DNA of 64,000 nt from assembly GCA_033808805.1 (NCBI GenBank), contig JAPXMY010000001.1, forward strand, positions 310,001 to 374,000. Reading direction: 5' to 3'. How positions within the stretch are numbered: the first letter of the stretch is position 1; each line of letters begins with the position of its first letter. The stretch is from UBA1783 sp033808805 (GTDB lineage: Bacteria; Bacillota_I; Bacilli_A; Erysipelotrichales; Erysipelotrichaceae). Positions 43,571 through 53,635 of this stretch are shown here, piece by piece. The translations under genes were made by a program, and so were the position numbers. The notes beneath the pieces are model-generated. The model was not told the DNA's origin and did no database searches. It worked only from the letters and a program-made list of their open reading frames with translations.

Positions 43571-45962
43571 TAATAAAGAAGAATTTATAGCTCAATACTG
43601 TCAGACAGTTATTGAAAAATATGGGCACGGGGTTGAGTATACTCGACCATCAGAGAGGTATCTGGTTTTAGGAGAAATGGTTAAAAACTATGCTTCAAGA
43701 AACTGGAAAGAAGCAAAAGAAGCAGTAATTGAAAATCAGCAGAAGCAGTTGTTCTATTTCTCAATGGAGTTTTTAATTGGCAGGCTTCTGACAAGTAATT
43801 TAATGAACTTAGGTATCTATGACATTGTTAAAGAAGGATTAGCGGACTTAGGTTTTGATATCAATGAAATTGAAGAATTGGAAACCGATGCTGGCTTAGG
43901 AAATGGTGGTTTAGGAAGACTGGCTGCCTGTTTCTTAGATTCAATTGCCACTCTGAATTTACCAGGTCATGGCAATACTATCAGATACGAATATGGTCTT
44001 TTCAAGCAGATAATTGAAGAGGATAAGCAGGTAGAAGTACCTGACATCTGGTTGAAATATGGTAATCCTTGGGAAGTAAGAAAATCAGACAGTGCTGTTG
44101 AAGTCAAGTTCTATGGTCATGTTGAAACTTTCTGGAATGAACATGGAATTATGGATGTTAAACATGTCGATGCCGAAGTTATCAGAGCTGTACCATATGA
44201 TATGGCAGTTGTTGGTGCCAACAACAAATGTGTTAACACGCTAAGATTGTGGAAGCCGGAAGCAAGTGATAATGCTCCAGCTGGACAGGACTTTATCAAA
44301 TACATTCAAGATGTTAATAAAATCTGCCAGAATGTTTATCCAGATGATTCAACTGAAGAAGGAAGAATGTTGAGAATTAAGCAGGAATATTTCTTCGTTT
44401 CAGCTGGTTTGCAAACAATTATTAAAGGACATTATGATAACTATAAGACTTTAGATAATCTGCATGAAAAAGTAATCATTCAGTTAAATGATACTCATCC
44501 GATTTTAATTATTCCAGAATTAATGAGAATAATGTTAGATGAATTCCATTATTCCTGGGATCATGCCTGGAGTATTGTTACTAAAACAGTAGCTTATACA
44601 AACCATACAATTATGCAGGAAGCTTTAGAAAAATGGCCTGTTAAGATGATTAATAAATTACTTCCTAGAATTTTTATCCTTATTCAGGAAATAGATAACC
44701 GCTTCAGAGCAGAAGTTTATTCAAAAACATATGATTTTAAATTAGTTGAAAGAGTAGCTGTTATCAGAGATGGTATGGTTCATATGTCAAACATGGCCAA
44801 CGCAACCGCTTTCTCAGTTAACGGAGTGGCTAAAATCCATTCTCAAATCTTAAAAGATGATGTAATGAAGGATTTTTATCGTTTGTTTCCAAGCAAGTTC
44901 AACAATAAGACTAATGGTGTAACTCCTAGAAGATGGCTATATTATTCAAATCCACAGTTAACCAGCTTATTAAAGGAAACTATTGGTGAAGGATTTATGA
45001 CAGATCTGACTCAGATAGCTGAATTAAAAAATTATGTTGAAGATCAGGAAGTTATCAATAAGTTCAATGAAGTAAAATTACAAAGAAAACAGATTTTAGT
45101 TGACTACATCGAGAAAACAATGGGATTAAAACTGAATCCTGACAGTATCTTTGATGTTCAGGCTAAACGTCTGCATGCTTATAAGCGTCAGATGCTGAAT
45201 TGTATGAATATCATTTACCTGTATCAAAAGATTAAGAGTAATCCAAACTTTAGAATGCATCCGACAACTTTCTTATTCAGTGCCAAGGCTGCACCAAGCT
45301 ATGTCTTTGCCAAAAAGGTTATTCAGTTAATCAATACCTTGCAAAGAGTTATCAACAATGACCCTGAAGTTAATAAATATATCAATGTAGTATTTATTCC
45401 TAACTACAGCGTATCAATTGCGGAAATCCTGTTAAATGCTGCTGATGTCAGCGAACAGATTTCAACAGCCGGAAAAGAAGCAAGCGGTACTGGAAATATG
45501 AAATTGATGATGAATGGTGCCATTACAATTGGGACACTGGATGGAGCTAATGTAGAAATCAGAGAAAATGTTGGTGATGAAAATATCTTCATTTTCGGCA
45601 ATACAGTTGAAGAGCTAAGAGTATTAAGAAATACTGGTTACAATGCCTTTGATTATTATCACAAGGATCCAGAGATTAAAAATGTGATGGATTCACTGGT
45701 GGATGGGACATGGTCGACAAATAAAGAAGAGTTCAAAGGCATCTTTGATGAAATCATGTATCGAAATGATGAGTTCTTCCTATTAGCTGATTTTAGAGCT
45801 TATGTCGAAACTCAAAGAAAAATTAATGAATTATATCAGGATAGAAACGCATTTGCGACAATGTGTCTAAAAAATATCGCTAGCAGTGCCTATTTCTCAT
45901 CTGATAGAACAATCAAAGATTACAATAGAGATATCTGGAATTTAGAGGAGATTAAATTTTAA
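43563..45962 (+). CDS. glgP: Glycogen phosphorylase
   Basis: 799 aa from the ATG at 43563 (GGAGG upstream, overlapping the glgB end). It releases glucose-1-phosphate from alpha-1,4 chains using pyridoxal phosphate. The PLP-binding Lys lies in EASGTGNMKLMMNGAITIGT, and the N-terminus has GNGGLGRLAACFLDSIATL. Its length is normal. It is encoded next to the branching and debranching enzymes, so synthesis and breakdown are in one locus. Confidence 0.96.
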   Translation: MFSNKEEFIAQYCQTVIEKYGHGVEYTRPSERYLVLGEMVKNYASRNWKEAKEAVIENQQKQLFYFSMEFLIGRLLTSNLMNLGIYDIVKEGLADLGFDINEIEELETDAGLGNGGLGRLAACFLDSIATLNLPGHGNTIRYEYGLFKQIIEEDKQVEVPDIWLKYGNPWEVRKSDSAVEVKFYGHVETFWNEHGIMDVKHVDAEVIRAVPYDMAVVGANNKCVNTLRLWKPEASDNAPAGQDFIKYIQDVNKICQNVYPDDSTEEGRMLRIKQEYFFVSAGLQTIIKGHYDNYKTLDNLHEKVIIQLNDTHPILIIPELMRIMLDEFHYSWDHAWSIVTKTVAYTNHTIMQEALEKWPVKMINKLLPRIFILIQEIDNRFRAEVYSKTYDFKLVERVAVIRDGMVHMSNMANATAFSVNGVAKIHSQILKDDVMKDFYRLFPSKFNNKTNGVTPRRWLYYSNPQLTSLLKETIGEGFMTDLTQIAELKNYVEDQEVINKFNEVKLQRKQILVDYIEKTMGLKLNPDSIFDVQAKRLHAYKRQMLNCMNIIYLYQKIKSNPNFRMHPTTFLFSAKAAPSYVFAKKVIQLINTLQRVINNDPEVNKYINVVFIPNYSVSIAEILLNAADVSEQISTAGKEASGTGNMKLMMNGAITIGTLDGANVEIRENVGDENIFIFGNTVEELRVLRNTGYNAFDYYHKDPEIKNVMDSLVDGTWSTNKEEFKGIFDEIMYRNDEFFLLADFRAYVETQRKINELYQDRNAFATMCLKNIASSAYFSSDRTIKDYNRDIWNLEEIKF

Positions 45963-47924
45963 ATGAATGACTACCTTATCAGAGCTTATCTAGATGACTA
46001 TAAGCTGATCACAATTGAAATGGATATCAGTTTCTTTGGTGGTGAGTGTAATAGATTTGATCTGGTAAAAGAAGATTTAATCATTCCATTACAATTTATC
46101 AGTAAAACAAAAAAGGATACTTATAATGAATATAAGTATTCTTTTGATGCTGAGATAGCTATTTCACAGCCTTATGAAGTAATGGGAATAAACGGATATA
46201 CTACTCCGCTGGTGTATCGCTATATTGTCAAGACAGAAAGATTTAATCAGCAGTACTATTATGGTAATGATGATTTGGGCTCAGTTGTTGCCAATGGGAT
46301 TACTACTTTTAAATTGTGGGCTCCAACAGCCAACAATGTTGTTTTAAACATTAATGAGCAGTATTTCAAAATGAAAAAAAATGATGCCAGTGGAGTTTTT
46401 TCTTTAGCTTTTGATGGAGATTTGACTGGCAGTGTCTATAATTATATTGTTTCAGTTAATGGAAATACCTATAAAACCATTGACCCTTATGGTAAGGCAA
46501 GTACAGCCAACAGTAAGCAGTCAGTAGTAGTTAATCTGATAAAGGCTGAGTCAAGCGGACTTGATATAACAAAAGATCCGGTTATCTATGAGGTATGCAT
46601 CAGAGACTATAGTGAAGAGGGAACATATAATGGCTTAATTGAGCATTTAGATTACATAAGTGATTTGGGTATTACGCATATTCAAATTTTACCAATCAAT
46701 GATTTTGGCAGTGTCAATGACTATCATAAGGATGTTTATTACAACTGGGGCTATGACCCAATTCAATATCAGGCTCTGGAGAACAGCTACGGCAGTGATC
46801 CTGCCAATCCACTTTTGGTAATCAATGAGTTTAAAAATTTATGTGAAGCAATTCATCAAAAAAAGATGAAGGTGATTGTCGATGTTGTTTTCAATCACCA
46901 TTATCACGCCCAAAGAAGCAGCTTCAATAGAACTGTTCCTTATTATTATTTCAGATATGATCAAGACAATAATTTTTGTGAAGGATCAGGCTGTGGCGCT
47001 GAGTTGGATACCAAGCTGAGCATGTGTCGCAAATACATTGTTGATACTCTGGTATATTTTGTCAAACAATTTGATGTTGATGGCTACAGATTTGATCTGA
47101 TGAGTTTTATTGATATTGATACAATGCTGGAAGTTGAAAGAAGTTTGAAAAATATCAAAGAAGATATTATGCTCTATGGTGAAGGTTGGCTGATGAAAAC
47201 CTGTGAAACAGAATTGAAACTGGCAAATTATCAAAACAGTGAATTAATAGAAAATATCGGTTTCTTCAACGATGAGTTTAGAGATGTTATCAAAGGAAAT
47301 TCATTTGATCTTTGTGCTACAGGATATGGTACAGGAAATCTCTGGCTGGCTAAAAGAACAATCGGACTGATGCAGGGCAAGAAATTTTATAAACCATCAC
47401 AATCAATCAACTATATAGAATGTCATGATGATATGACCTGTTTTGATAAACTTAAGCATTGTTGTATCAATGAGATTCATAAACAACTAGTTAAAAGACA
47501 GAAACTGTTGATTTCATTTGTGCTTTTATCAAAGGGAATCAGTTTTATACATGCTGGTCAGGAATTCTGCCGCAGTAAAAAGGGTATAAAAAACAGTTAT
47601 AATGCTCCAGATAGTATCAACAAAATTGACCATAATAAAAAGGAAGAATATTATGAGGTGGTCAAGTTTACTAAAGATTTAATTGAGCTTAAAAAGGAAT
47701 ATTCTTTTGGTCTGGCTGATGTTTCTTATTCTGAAAAATCAGGGGTAATAATTGGAGAATATCTGGATTTAACCTTTATCATCAATCCTACTCACCAGGA
47801 TTTCCTTTATCGCTTTGATGGGCAGAAGCAGGTCATTCTTGATGGTGAAGGAAAAAAAGATTATCATATTGAAAATGAATATTTAGTTAAAAATATTACA
47901 ACAGCTGTTTTAAGGGAGCTATAG
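45963..47924 (+). CDS. Type I pullulanase-like debranching enzyme
   Basis: 653 aa. It has the YNWGYDP signature of type I pullulanases near residue 260. The GH13 catalytic residues are the Asp in DGYRFDLMS and the Glu in YGEGWLM, followed by NYIECHDDMT. The first ~200 residues contain a CBM48-like domain (TTFKLWAPTANNV). There is no signal peptide, so it debranches internal glycogen in the cytoplasm together with GlgP. Its start directly abuts the glgP stop. Confidence 0.9.
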   Translation: MNDYLIRAYLDDYKLITIEMDISFFGGECNRFDLVKEDLIIPLQFISKTKKDTYNEYKYSFDAEIAISQPYEVMGINGYTTPLVYRYIVKTERFNQQYYYGNDDLGSVVANGITTFKLWAPTANNVVLNINEQYFKMKKNDASGVFSLAFDGDLTGSVYNYIVSVNGNTYKTIDPYGKASTANSKQSVVVNLIKAESSGLDITKDPVIYEVCIRDYSEEGTYNGLIEHLDYISDLGITHIQILPINDFGSVNDYHKDVYYNWGYDPIQYQALENSYGSDPANPLLVINEFKNLCEAIHQKKMKVIVDVVFNHHYHAQRSSFNRTVPYYYFRYDQDNNFCEGSGCGAELDTKLSMCRKYIVDTLVYFVKQFDVDGYRFDLMSFIDIDTMLEVERSLKNIKEDIMLYGEGWLMKTCETELKLANYQNSELIENIGFFNDEFRDVIKGNSFDLCATGYGTGNLWLAKRTIGLMQGKKFYKPSQSINYIECHDDMTCFDKLKHCCINEIHKQLVKRQKLLISFVLLSKGISFIHAGQEFCRSKKGIKNSYNAPDSINKIDHNKKEEYYEVVKFTKDLIELKKEYSFGLADVSYSEKSGVIIGEYLDLTFIINPTHQDFLYRFDGQKQVILDGEGKKDYHIENEYLVKNITTAVLREL

Positions 47925-48584
47925 ATGATCAATAAAAGTTGGGACAATTTTTTAAATGAGCAGTTTAATCAGGACTATTTTAAAAAATTGTCCTCTTTTT
48001 TAACGCAGCAATATGAAAAGAAAACTATCTATCCACCAAAGATTGAGGTTTTTTCCTCTTTTTACTTTACCGATTTAGACAAGGTAAAAGTGGTCATACT
48101 GGGACAGGACCCCTATCATCAGCCAAATCAGGCCTGTGGATTAGCTTTTGCGGTTAAGCCTGGTGTAGTTTTGCCGCCATCACTTATAAATATCTATAGG
48201 GAAATTGAAAATGACATCAATATTAAAATGTCTGATAACGGCTATCTGGTTAAATGGGCGACACAGGGAGTAATGTTGCTTAATGCGGTACTGACTGTAG
48301 AGCAGTCCAAAGCTAATTCTCACAGGGGAAAAGGCTGGGAGATTTTTACCGATAATGTTATCAGGTATCTAAATAAGCAGAATCAGCCAATTGTTTTCCT
48401 TTTATGGGGTAATAACGCTAAAGAGAAGATGAAACTTTTGGATAATCCAAAACATCTGGTGTTAACCAGCGTTCATCCATCACCATTAAGTGCTCATCGA
48501 GGCTTTTTTGGTTGCCGACACTTTTCTAAGGCTAATGCTTTCTTAATTGAAAATGGTGTTGAACCAATAGACTGGAAAATGTAA
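47925..48584 (+). CDS. ung: Uracil-DNA glycosylase
   Basis: 219 aa family 1 UDG. It removes uracil from DNA. The catalytic-water motif is GQDPYHQPNQACGLAF, followed by LLWGNNAKEK and the leucine-loop motif HPSPLSAHRGFFGCRHFSKAN. It directly abuts the pullulanase gene, with no obvious promoter of its own, and so appears to be translated from the glycogen operon. Confidence 0.96.
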   Translation: MINKSWDNFLNEQFNQDYFKKLSSFLTQQYEKKTIYPPKIEVFSSFYFTDLDKVKVVILGQDPYHQPNQACGLAFAVKPGVVLPPSLINIYREIENDINIKMSDNGYLVKWATQGVMLLNAVLTVEQSKANSHRGKGWEIFTDNVIRYLNKQNQPIVFLLWGNNAKEKMKLLDNPKHLVLTSVHPSPLSAHRGFFGCRHFSKANAFLIENGVEPIDWKM

Positions 48585-48585
48585 A

Positions 48586-49794
48586 ATGTTTAAAAATATA
48601 GAGCAGGCTATTGATTGGATTATCAAAAGAAAAAAAAGCGAGCATCAGTTCTCGGATTTTCTCAGTTACATAGAAAAGATAGATAATCCACAAAAAAAAT
48701 TGAAATGTATTCATGTAGCTGGGACCAATGGGAAAGGCTCTACTGTAAATTATTTAAGAAATATTTTGCAGATGGCTGGCTATAGAGTAGGAAGTTTTAC
48801 TTCGCCTCATTTAGTTACCCATTTGGATAGAATCAGAATAAACGATAAAAATATTGCAGAAGAATATTTTTTAAACAAGGTAAATGAAAACTACAGGTTA
48901 TGGCAACAGCTTGACTTGACGATGTTTGAAATTGATATGTTGATTTCCATTGACTATTTTTTGGACAATAATGTTGATTATGCCATTTTTGAAGTGGGCT
49001 TAGGGGGCAGACTTGATGCCACCAACATAATTAATCCTCTTGCTGTTGTGATTACCAACATTGATTTAGAACATACCCAAATATTGGGAGATACAATTGA
49101 GAAAATCGCCTATGAAAAAGCTGGTATTATCAAGGAAAAAACTATCGTTATTACTGCTGAAAAGAAAAAAGAAGCACTGGATGTTTTTAAAAAAGTCTGT
49201 GCTGCTAAAAAAGCAAGGCTGATAACTGTTAAAGAAGCAAGACAGATACTGTTGAATAAAGATATAAGTTTTAAATATAAGAAGGGAAAATACAATATTC
49301 CAACAGCAGCTCGTTATCAGATAGATAATGCCATATTGGCTGTTGAGACAGTTAATCAATTAAAAAAAGAAAAGTTTCTAAAAATTAAACCGGAACAAAT
49401 AAAAAAAGGACTGTCAACCAACTGGGCTGGTCGTTTTGAACTGGTCAGTGAAAATCCTAAAATTATCCTGGATGGAGCTCATAATGTGCATGGTATAGAA
49501 GCTCTTATATCATCGCTAAATGAAAAAGAAGAATATATTTTCGTTTTTTCAGCTTTTAGTGATAAAAATTACAGACTGATGTTGGAAAAACTTATCTCAA
49601 AAGGCGAAGTTATTGTAACGGAGTTTAAAAGTGAAAGAAAAGTTAAGGCTCTAGATTTAGCTTCAAATCAGGATGTTTTGGTCTGTTTTGATTATTTACA
49701 GGCAATCAAGTATGCGCTTACAAAAAAGAAGACTGTAATCATTACTGGTTCACTTCACTTTATATCTTTAGTGCGAAATAGCTTTGTTAAATAA
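48586..49794 (+). CDS. folC: Folylpolyglutamate synthase / dihydrofolate synthase
   Basis: 402 aa Mur-ligase-like enzyme that adds glutamate to folates. It has GTNGKGSTVNYL (P-loop, about 45-56), FTSPHL, the metal/folate-site GLGGRLDATN, and the C-terminal Mur-ligase domain beginning near 290 (ILDGAHNVHG). It starts one base after ung. The RBS is weak. The following glgC promoter overlaps its last codons. Confidence 0.93.
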   Translation: MFKNIEQAIDWIIKRKKSEHQFSDFLSYIEKIDNPQKKLKCIHVAGTNGKGSTVNYLRNILQMAGYRVGSFTSPHLVTHLDRIRINDKNIAEEYFLNKVNENYRLWQQLDLTMFEIDMLISIDYFLDNNVDYAIFEVGLGGRLDATNIINPLAVVITNIDLEHTQILGDTIEKIAYEKAGIIKEKTIVITAEKKKEALDVFKKVCAAKKARLITVKEARQILLNKDISFKYKKGKYNIPTAARYQIDNAILAVETVNQLKKEKFLKIKPEQIKKGLSTNWAGRFELVSENPKIILDGAHNVHGIEALISSLNEKEEYIFVFSAFSDKNYRLMLEKLISKGEVIVTEFKSERKVKALDLASNQDVLVCFDYLQAIKYALTKKKTVIITGSLHFISLVRNSFVK

Positions 49795-49812
49795 TTAAAT
49801 GCAGTCTATAAT
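49784..49812 (+). promoter_or_regulatory. Promoter of glgC-glgD-glgA
   Basis: -35 TTGTTA (49784-49789), a spacer of exactly 17 bases, and -10 TATAAT (49807-49812). It overlaps the end of folC. It lets the three synthesis genes be transcribed independently of the upstream part. Confidence 0.65.
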
Positions 49813-49870
49813 GGATATATATAAAGATTAGAAAATCTATTTATAAAAATATTTAAGAAAGGACGTTATT

Positions 49871-50992
49871 ATGAAAACAGAAATGTTGGCAATGATTTTA
49901 GCAGGTGGAAGAGGAACCCGTTTGATGGAGCTTACTGAAAAGGCTGCTAAACCAGCAGTGCATTTTGGTGGTAAGTATCGCATAATTGACTTTCCATTAA
50001 GTAACTGCGCAAACTCTAAAATTGGGTATGTTGGAGTACTGACCCAATACGAATCAATTATTTTGAACTCGTATGTTTCTCAATCATCATATTGGGGGCT
50101 TGATGGCAGAGACAGAGGCACATTTGTTTTGAATCCTCGTGAAAAAGTTACTGGATTCAGCCTTTATATGGGTACAGCTGATGCGATCTATCAGAACATT
50201 GATTTTATGGATCAATATGATCCTGAGTATGTCCTGATTTTATCAGGAGACCATATTTATAAGATGGATTATGACCATATGCTGGATTTTCACAAGAAAA
50301 ACAATGCGGATCTGACAATAGCAGGCCTAACTGTTACCTTGGAAGAAGCAAGTCGTTTTGGTATTATGAATACCAATCCAGACTACAGTATTTATGAATT
50401 CGAAGAAAAACCTCCAGTACCAAAAAATAACTTGGCCAGTATGGGTATTTACATTTTCAATTATGATGTGTTAAGAAAAGCACTTATTGAAGATGCGCCA
50501 AGAGAAGATAGCAATCATGACTTTGGCAAGAACATTATTCCTAACTTATTAAATGAAGGTAAACGCTTGTTTGCTTATCCATTTGCTGGTTATTGGAAAG
50601 ATGTTGGAACCATCGATTCATTATGGCAGGCTCATATGGACCTTTTAGCTCATGGTGATCCACTAAAACTAGATGATGAAAATTGGAAGATTTATACAGA
50701 AGACATTCCAACTACGCCTCAATTTATTGGTGAAAATGCAGTTCTAAAGGGAAGCAGCATTAACCAGGGCTGTATTGTTGATGGAACAGTCATCAACAGT
50801 GTACTTTTCAGAGATGTAGTTGTTGAAAAGGGAGCAGAAATTATTAACTCAGTAGTTATGCCTGAGTCAGTAGTTAAAAGAGGAGCAAAGCTTAAAAATT
50901 GCATTGTAGGAGAAAAACAGCTAATCCTTGAAAATGAAGTTATAGGTAGCGATGACAAAATTGAATTGTTCACTTCAAGGGAGGTAAAATAA
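49871..50992 (+). CDS. glgC: Glucose-1-phosphate adenylyltransferase, catalytic subunit
   Basis: 373 aa. It makes ADP-glucose from glucose-1-P and ATP, the rate-setting step of glycogen synthesis. The nucleotide loop is AGGRGTRL near residue 12. KPAVHFGGKYRIIDF and the C-terminal left-handed beta-helix repeat region (about 285-360) are present. AAAGGAC-type RBS. It is followed after one base by glgD, which usually forms the regulatory partner in Bacillota. Confidence 0.95.
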   Translation: MKTEMLAMILAGGRGTRLMELTEKAAKPAVHFGGKYRIIDFPLSNCANSKIGYVGVLTQYESIILNSYVSQSSYWGLDGRDRGTFVLNPREKVTGFSLYMGTADAIYQNIDFMDQYDPEYVLILSGDHIYKMDYDHMLDFHKKNNADLTIAGLTVTLEEASRFGIMNTNPDYSIYEFEEKPPVPKNNLASMGIYIFNYDVLRKALIEDAPREDSNHDFGKNIIPNLLNEGKRLFAYPFAGYWKDVGTIDSLWQAHMDLLAHGDPLKLDDENWKIYTEDIPTTPQFIGENAVLKGSSINQGCIVDGTVINSVLFRDVVVEKGAEIINSVVMPESVVKRGAKLKNCIVGEKQLILENEVIGSDDKIELFTSREVK

Positions 50993-50993
50993 A

Positions 50994-52112
50994 ATGAGAG
51001 ATATTTTAGGTATTGTTAATTTCGAAAATGATGCTGTAAGAATTGAGGGATTATCTAATTTCCGTTCAATTCCAGCAATGTCTTTCTTAGGAAGATATCG
51101 TGTTGTGGACTTTGTATTAAGTAATATGGTTAATTCTGGAATTGACCACATCAAGGTATTGATTAAGGAAAAACCTAGATCTTTAATTGAGCATATTGGA
51201 ATTGGTTCTCATTACAATATCAACTCAAAGAGTGGTTCTTTACAGATTCTTTATTCAGACAAAAATATCACAAACAAACTGTATTTCACAGACGTAAACC
51301 TATTAAATCAATATTCTGCTTATATCAAGGAATCTAACCAGGAATATGTTGTCATAGCTCCTAGTTATATGATTAATAAAATCAATTATCAGGATGTTGT
51401 TGAGCAACATATCAAAACAGGTGCTGATGTAACAGCTGTCTACAAACAGGTCGATGATGGCCACAAGCGTTTTATCGGATGCGAAGAGTTTGATTTGATC
51501 AACAACCGAGTTGTATTGATGAAAGTCAGCCATGGTTCAACAAGTGTTAAAAACATCTCTTTAGAAACGTATGTAATGCACAAAGATTTCTTATTGGATT
51601 TAATTGATGAAGCTGCTCATCGTTCAGCTGCTTACTCAATTGGAGCTTTCCTGGCTAATGATGACAATATTAAATACATCAATATTCAGGGTTATAAATA
51701 TGAAGGATATTTATCTTGTCTAAATTCACTGGAGGAATATTATAATACCAATTTAGAATTGATCAATCATAATAAAGCGAAAGAATTATTTGACCACAAC
51801 TGGCCAGTTTTTACCAAGACTAGCGATTCTCCTCCTGCTTATTATGCTCCAAGAGCTGATGTCAAGCATTGTATGGTGGCAAACGGCTGTGTAGTGCAGG
51901 GTAAAATTGAAAATAGTATCTTGGGAAGAGCTGTTAAGATCAAAAAAGGTGCGGTAGTTAGAAATTCAGTAATTTTACCAAATGCGATAATTGGTGAAGA
52001 TGCTATAATCGAAAATGCGGTAATTGATAAGGATGCAAAAATCCTGGTAAACAAAGAAATTATTGGTAACGAAGATCAGATCGCATATGTTAGAAGAGGA
52101 GATACAATATAG
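50994..52112 (+). CDS. glgD: Glucose-1-phosphate adenylyltransferase, GlgD subunit
   Basis: 372 aa, homologous to GlgC but without the intact AGGxGTRL nucleotide loop. Its N-terminus reads ILGIVNFENDAVRIEGLSNF, typical of GlgD. It retains the sugar-nucleotide fold and the C-terminal beta-helix. It acts as the modulatory subunit of the GlgC/GlgD heterotetramer. It is one base after glgC and two bases before glgA. Confidence 0.93.
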   Translation: MRDILGIVNFENDAVRIEGLSNFRSIPAMSFLGRYRVVDFVLSNMVNSGIDHIKVLIKEKPRSLIEHIGIGSHYNINSKSGSLQILYSDKNITNKLYFTDVNLLNQYSAYIKESNQEYVVIAPSYMINKINYQDVVEQHIKTGADVTAVYKQVDDGHKRFIGCEEFDLINNRVVLMKVSHGSTSVKNISLETYVMHKDFLLDLIDEAAHRSAAYSIGAFLANDDNIKYINIQGYKYEGYLSCLNSLEEYYNTNLELINHNKAKELFDHNWPVFTKTSDSPPAYYAPRADVKHCMVANGCVVQGKIENSILGRAVKIKKGAVVRNSVILPNAIIGEDAIIENAVIDKDAKILVNKEIIGNEDQIAYVRRGDTI

Positions 52113-52114
52113 CT

Positions 52115-53536
52115 ATGAAAGGATTATTATTTGCAGCTAGTGAAGGCTTACCTTTCATTAAATCTGGAGGATTAGCGGATGTTATCGGCTCACTGCCACA
52201 ATGTATCAATGATGATGAGTTTAAAGTTGCGGTAGTAATGCCTCTGTATAAAAGAATTATGGATAACTTCGAACTTGAAGAGGTAGGAAGTTTTCATGTA
52301 AATTCTGGATTGATTGATAAGGATGCTGCACTTTATCACACCCATTTAAATGACATTGATTACTATTTCATCAGACAGGATGATTATTTTGACCGTGATG
52401 GAATGTATGGTTTTGTTGATGATGGTGAAAGATTTGCTTTCTACAACAAAGCAGTTTTGGAAATGCTTCCACTATTGCCGTTTGAAGTTGATATTATCCA
52501 TAGCCACGACTGGCATACTGGTATGATTCCAATTTTATGTAAGCAGGAGTATCGTGACAAGAACTATCATAAGATCAAACATGTTTACACTATCCATAAT
52601 TTGCTGTTCCAGGGTAACTATCCAAAGGAAATGATGAGATACTTCAATCTGGACTATAAATTCTACCAATATGGAGATGTTAAGTTTGATGATGGAATCA
52701 GCTTTATGAAAGCGGCAATCACCTATGCTGATAAGATTACAACAGTAAGTGAAAGCTATGCCCAGGAAATACTAACTGATGAATTCGGCGAAAGAATGCA
52801 AGGTGTTTTAAGTAGCCGTAAATCAGATCTGGTTGGTATTGTTAATGGTATTGATACTGAAATCTGGAATCCTAAAACTGATAAATATATTCCATATAAC
52901 TACAGCGTCACAGCTTTGGCCAATAAAAAGAAATGTAAGAAAGCTTTACAGAAGCGCTTAGGCTTAAGAGTAGCTGATGATGTTATGCTGGTAGGCATGG
53001 TTTCAAGACTGACCTGGCAAAAGGGAGCAGCTTTATTAATAGAAAAAATGAACCAGATTATGGGACAGGATATTCAATTAGTTATTTTGGGAACTGGTGA
53101 CAGTTACATTGAAAATCAATTAAGAAAGATTGAATATGATTACCCACATAGAGCAGTATTCTACTGTGGTTATTCTGAAGAACTGGCTCATGAGGTATAT
53201 GCTGGGGTCGATTTATTCTTAATGCCTTCACTGTTTGAACCATGTGGAATTTCTCAACTCATTTCAATGAGATATGGAACATTGCCACTGGTAAGAGAAA
53301 CTGGTGGATTGAGGGATACTGTTGTTCCTTATAATGAGTATGATCATACCGGAACAGGATTCTCATTCCAGTATTTCAGCGGTGATGAGTTAATGTATAT
53401 CTTAAAATACGCAATTCATGTTTACTATTTCAAACAGAAAGATTGGAAGAAACTGATGAGAAATGCGATGAAGAAAGATGTAAGCTGGCAATTCTCAGCT
53501 AAAAAGTATAAAGATTTATACAGGTCGTTATTTTAG
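52115..53536 (+). CDS. glgA: Glycogen synthase
   Basis: 473 aa GT5 enzyme that transfers glucose from ADP-glucose to the growing alpha-1,4 chain. It has the N-terminal KSGGLADVIGSLP (K-x-G-G-L), HSHDWHTGM and the C-terminal PSLFEPCGISQLISMRYGT. It ends the operon. The strong hairpin at 53558-53592 terminates it. Confidence 0.96.
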   Translation: MKGLLFAASEGLPFIKSGGLADVIGSLPQCINDDEFKVAVVMPLYKRIMDNFELEEVGSFHVNSGLIDKDAALYHTHLNDIDYYFIRQDDYFDRDGMYGFVDDGERFAFYNKAVLEMLPLLPFEVDIIHSHDWHTGMIPILCKQEYRDKNYHKIKHVYTIHNLLFQGNYPKEMMRYFNLDYKFYQYGDVKFDDGISFMKAAITYADKITTVSESYAQEILTDEFGERMQGVLSSRKSDLVGIVNGIDTEIWNPKTDKYIPYNYSVTALANKKKCKKALQKRLGLRVADDVMLVGMVSRLTWQKGAALLIEKMNQIMGQDIQLVILGTGDSYIENQLRKIEYDYPHRAVFYCGYSEELAHEVYAGVDLFLMPSLFEPCGISQLISMRYGTLPLVRETGGLRDTVVPYNEYDHTGTGFSFQYFSGDELMYILKYAIHVYYFKQKDWKKLMRNAMKKDVSWQFSAKKYKDLYRSLF

Positions 53537-53557
53537 CATCAGTAAAGGTTAAATAAC

Positions 53558-53592
53558 AAAGAGATGGATTTTAAATAGTCCATCTCTTTTTT
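53558..53592. terminator. Terminator between glgA and the LysR gene
   Basis: AAAGAGATGGA pairs with TCCATCTCTTT around a 10-base loop, then TTTTTT. Confidence 0.9.
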
Positions 53593-53635
53593 GGTTAAGC
53601 ATTTGGTTTTACAGGTGTCTGTCTGTTGACAGGTT

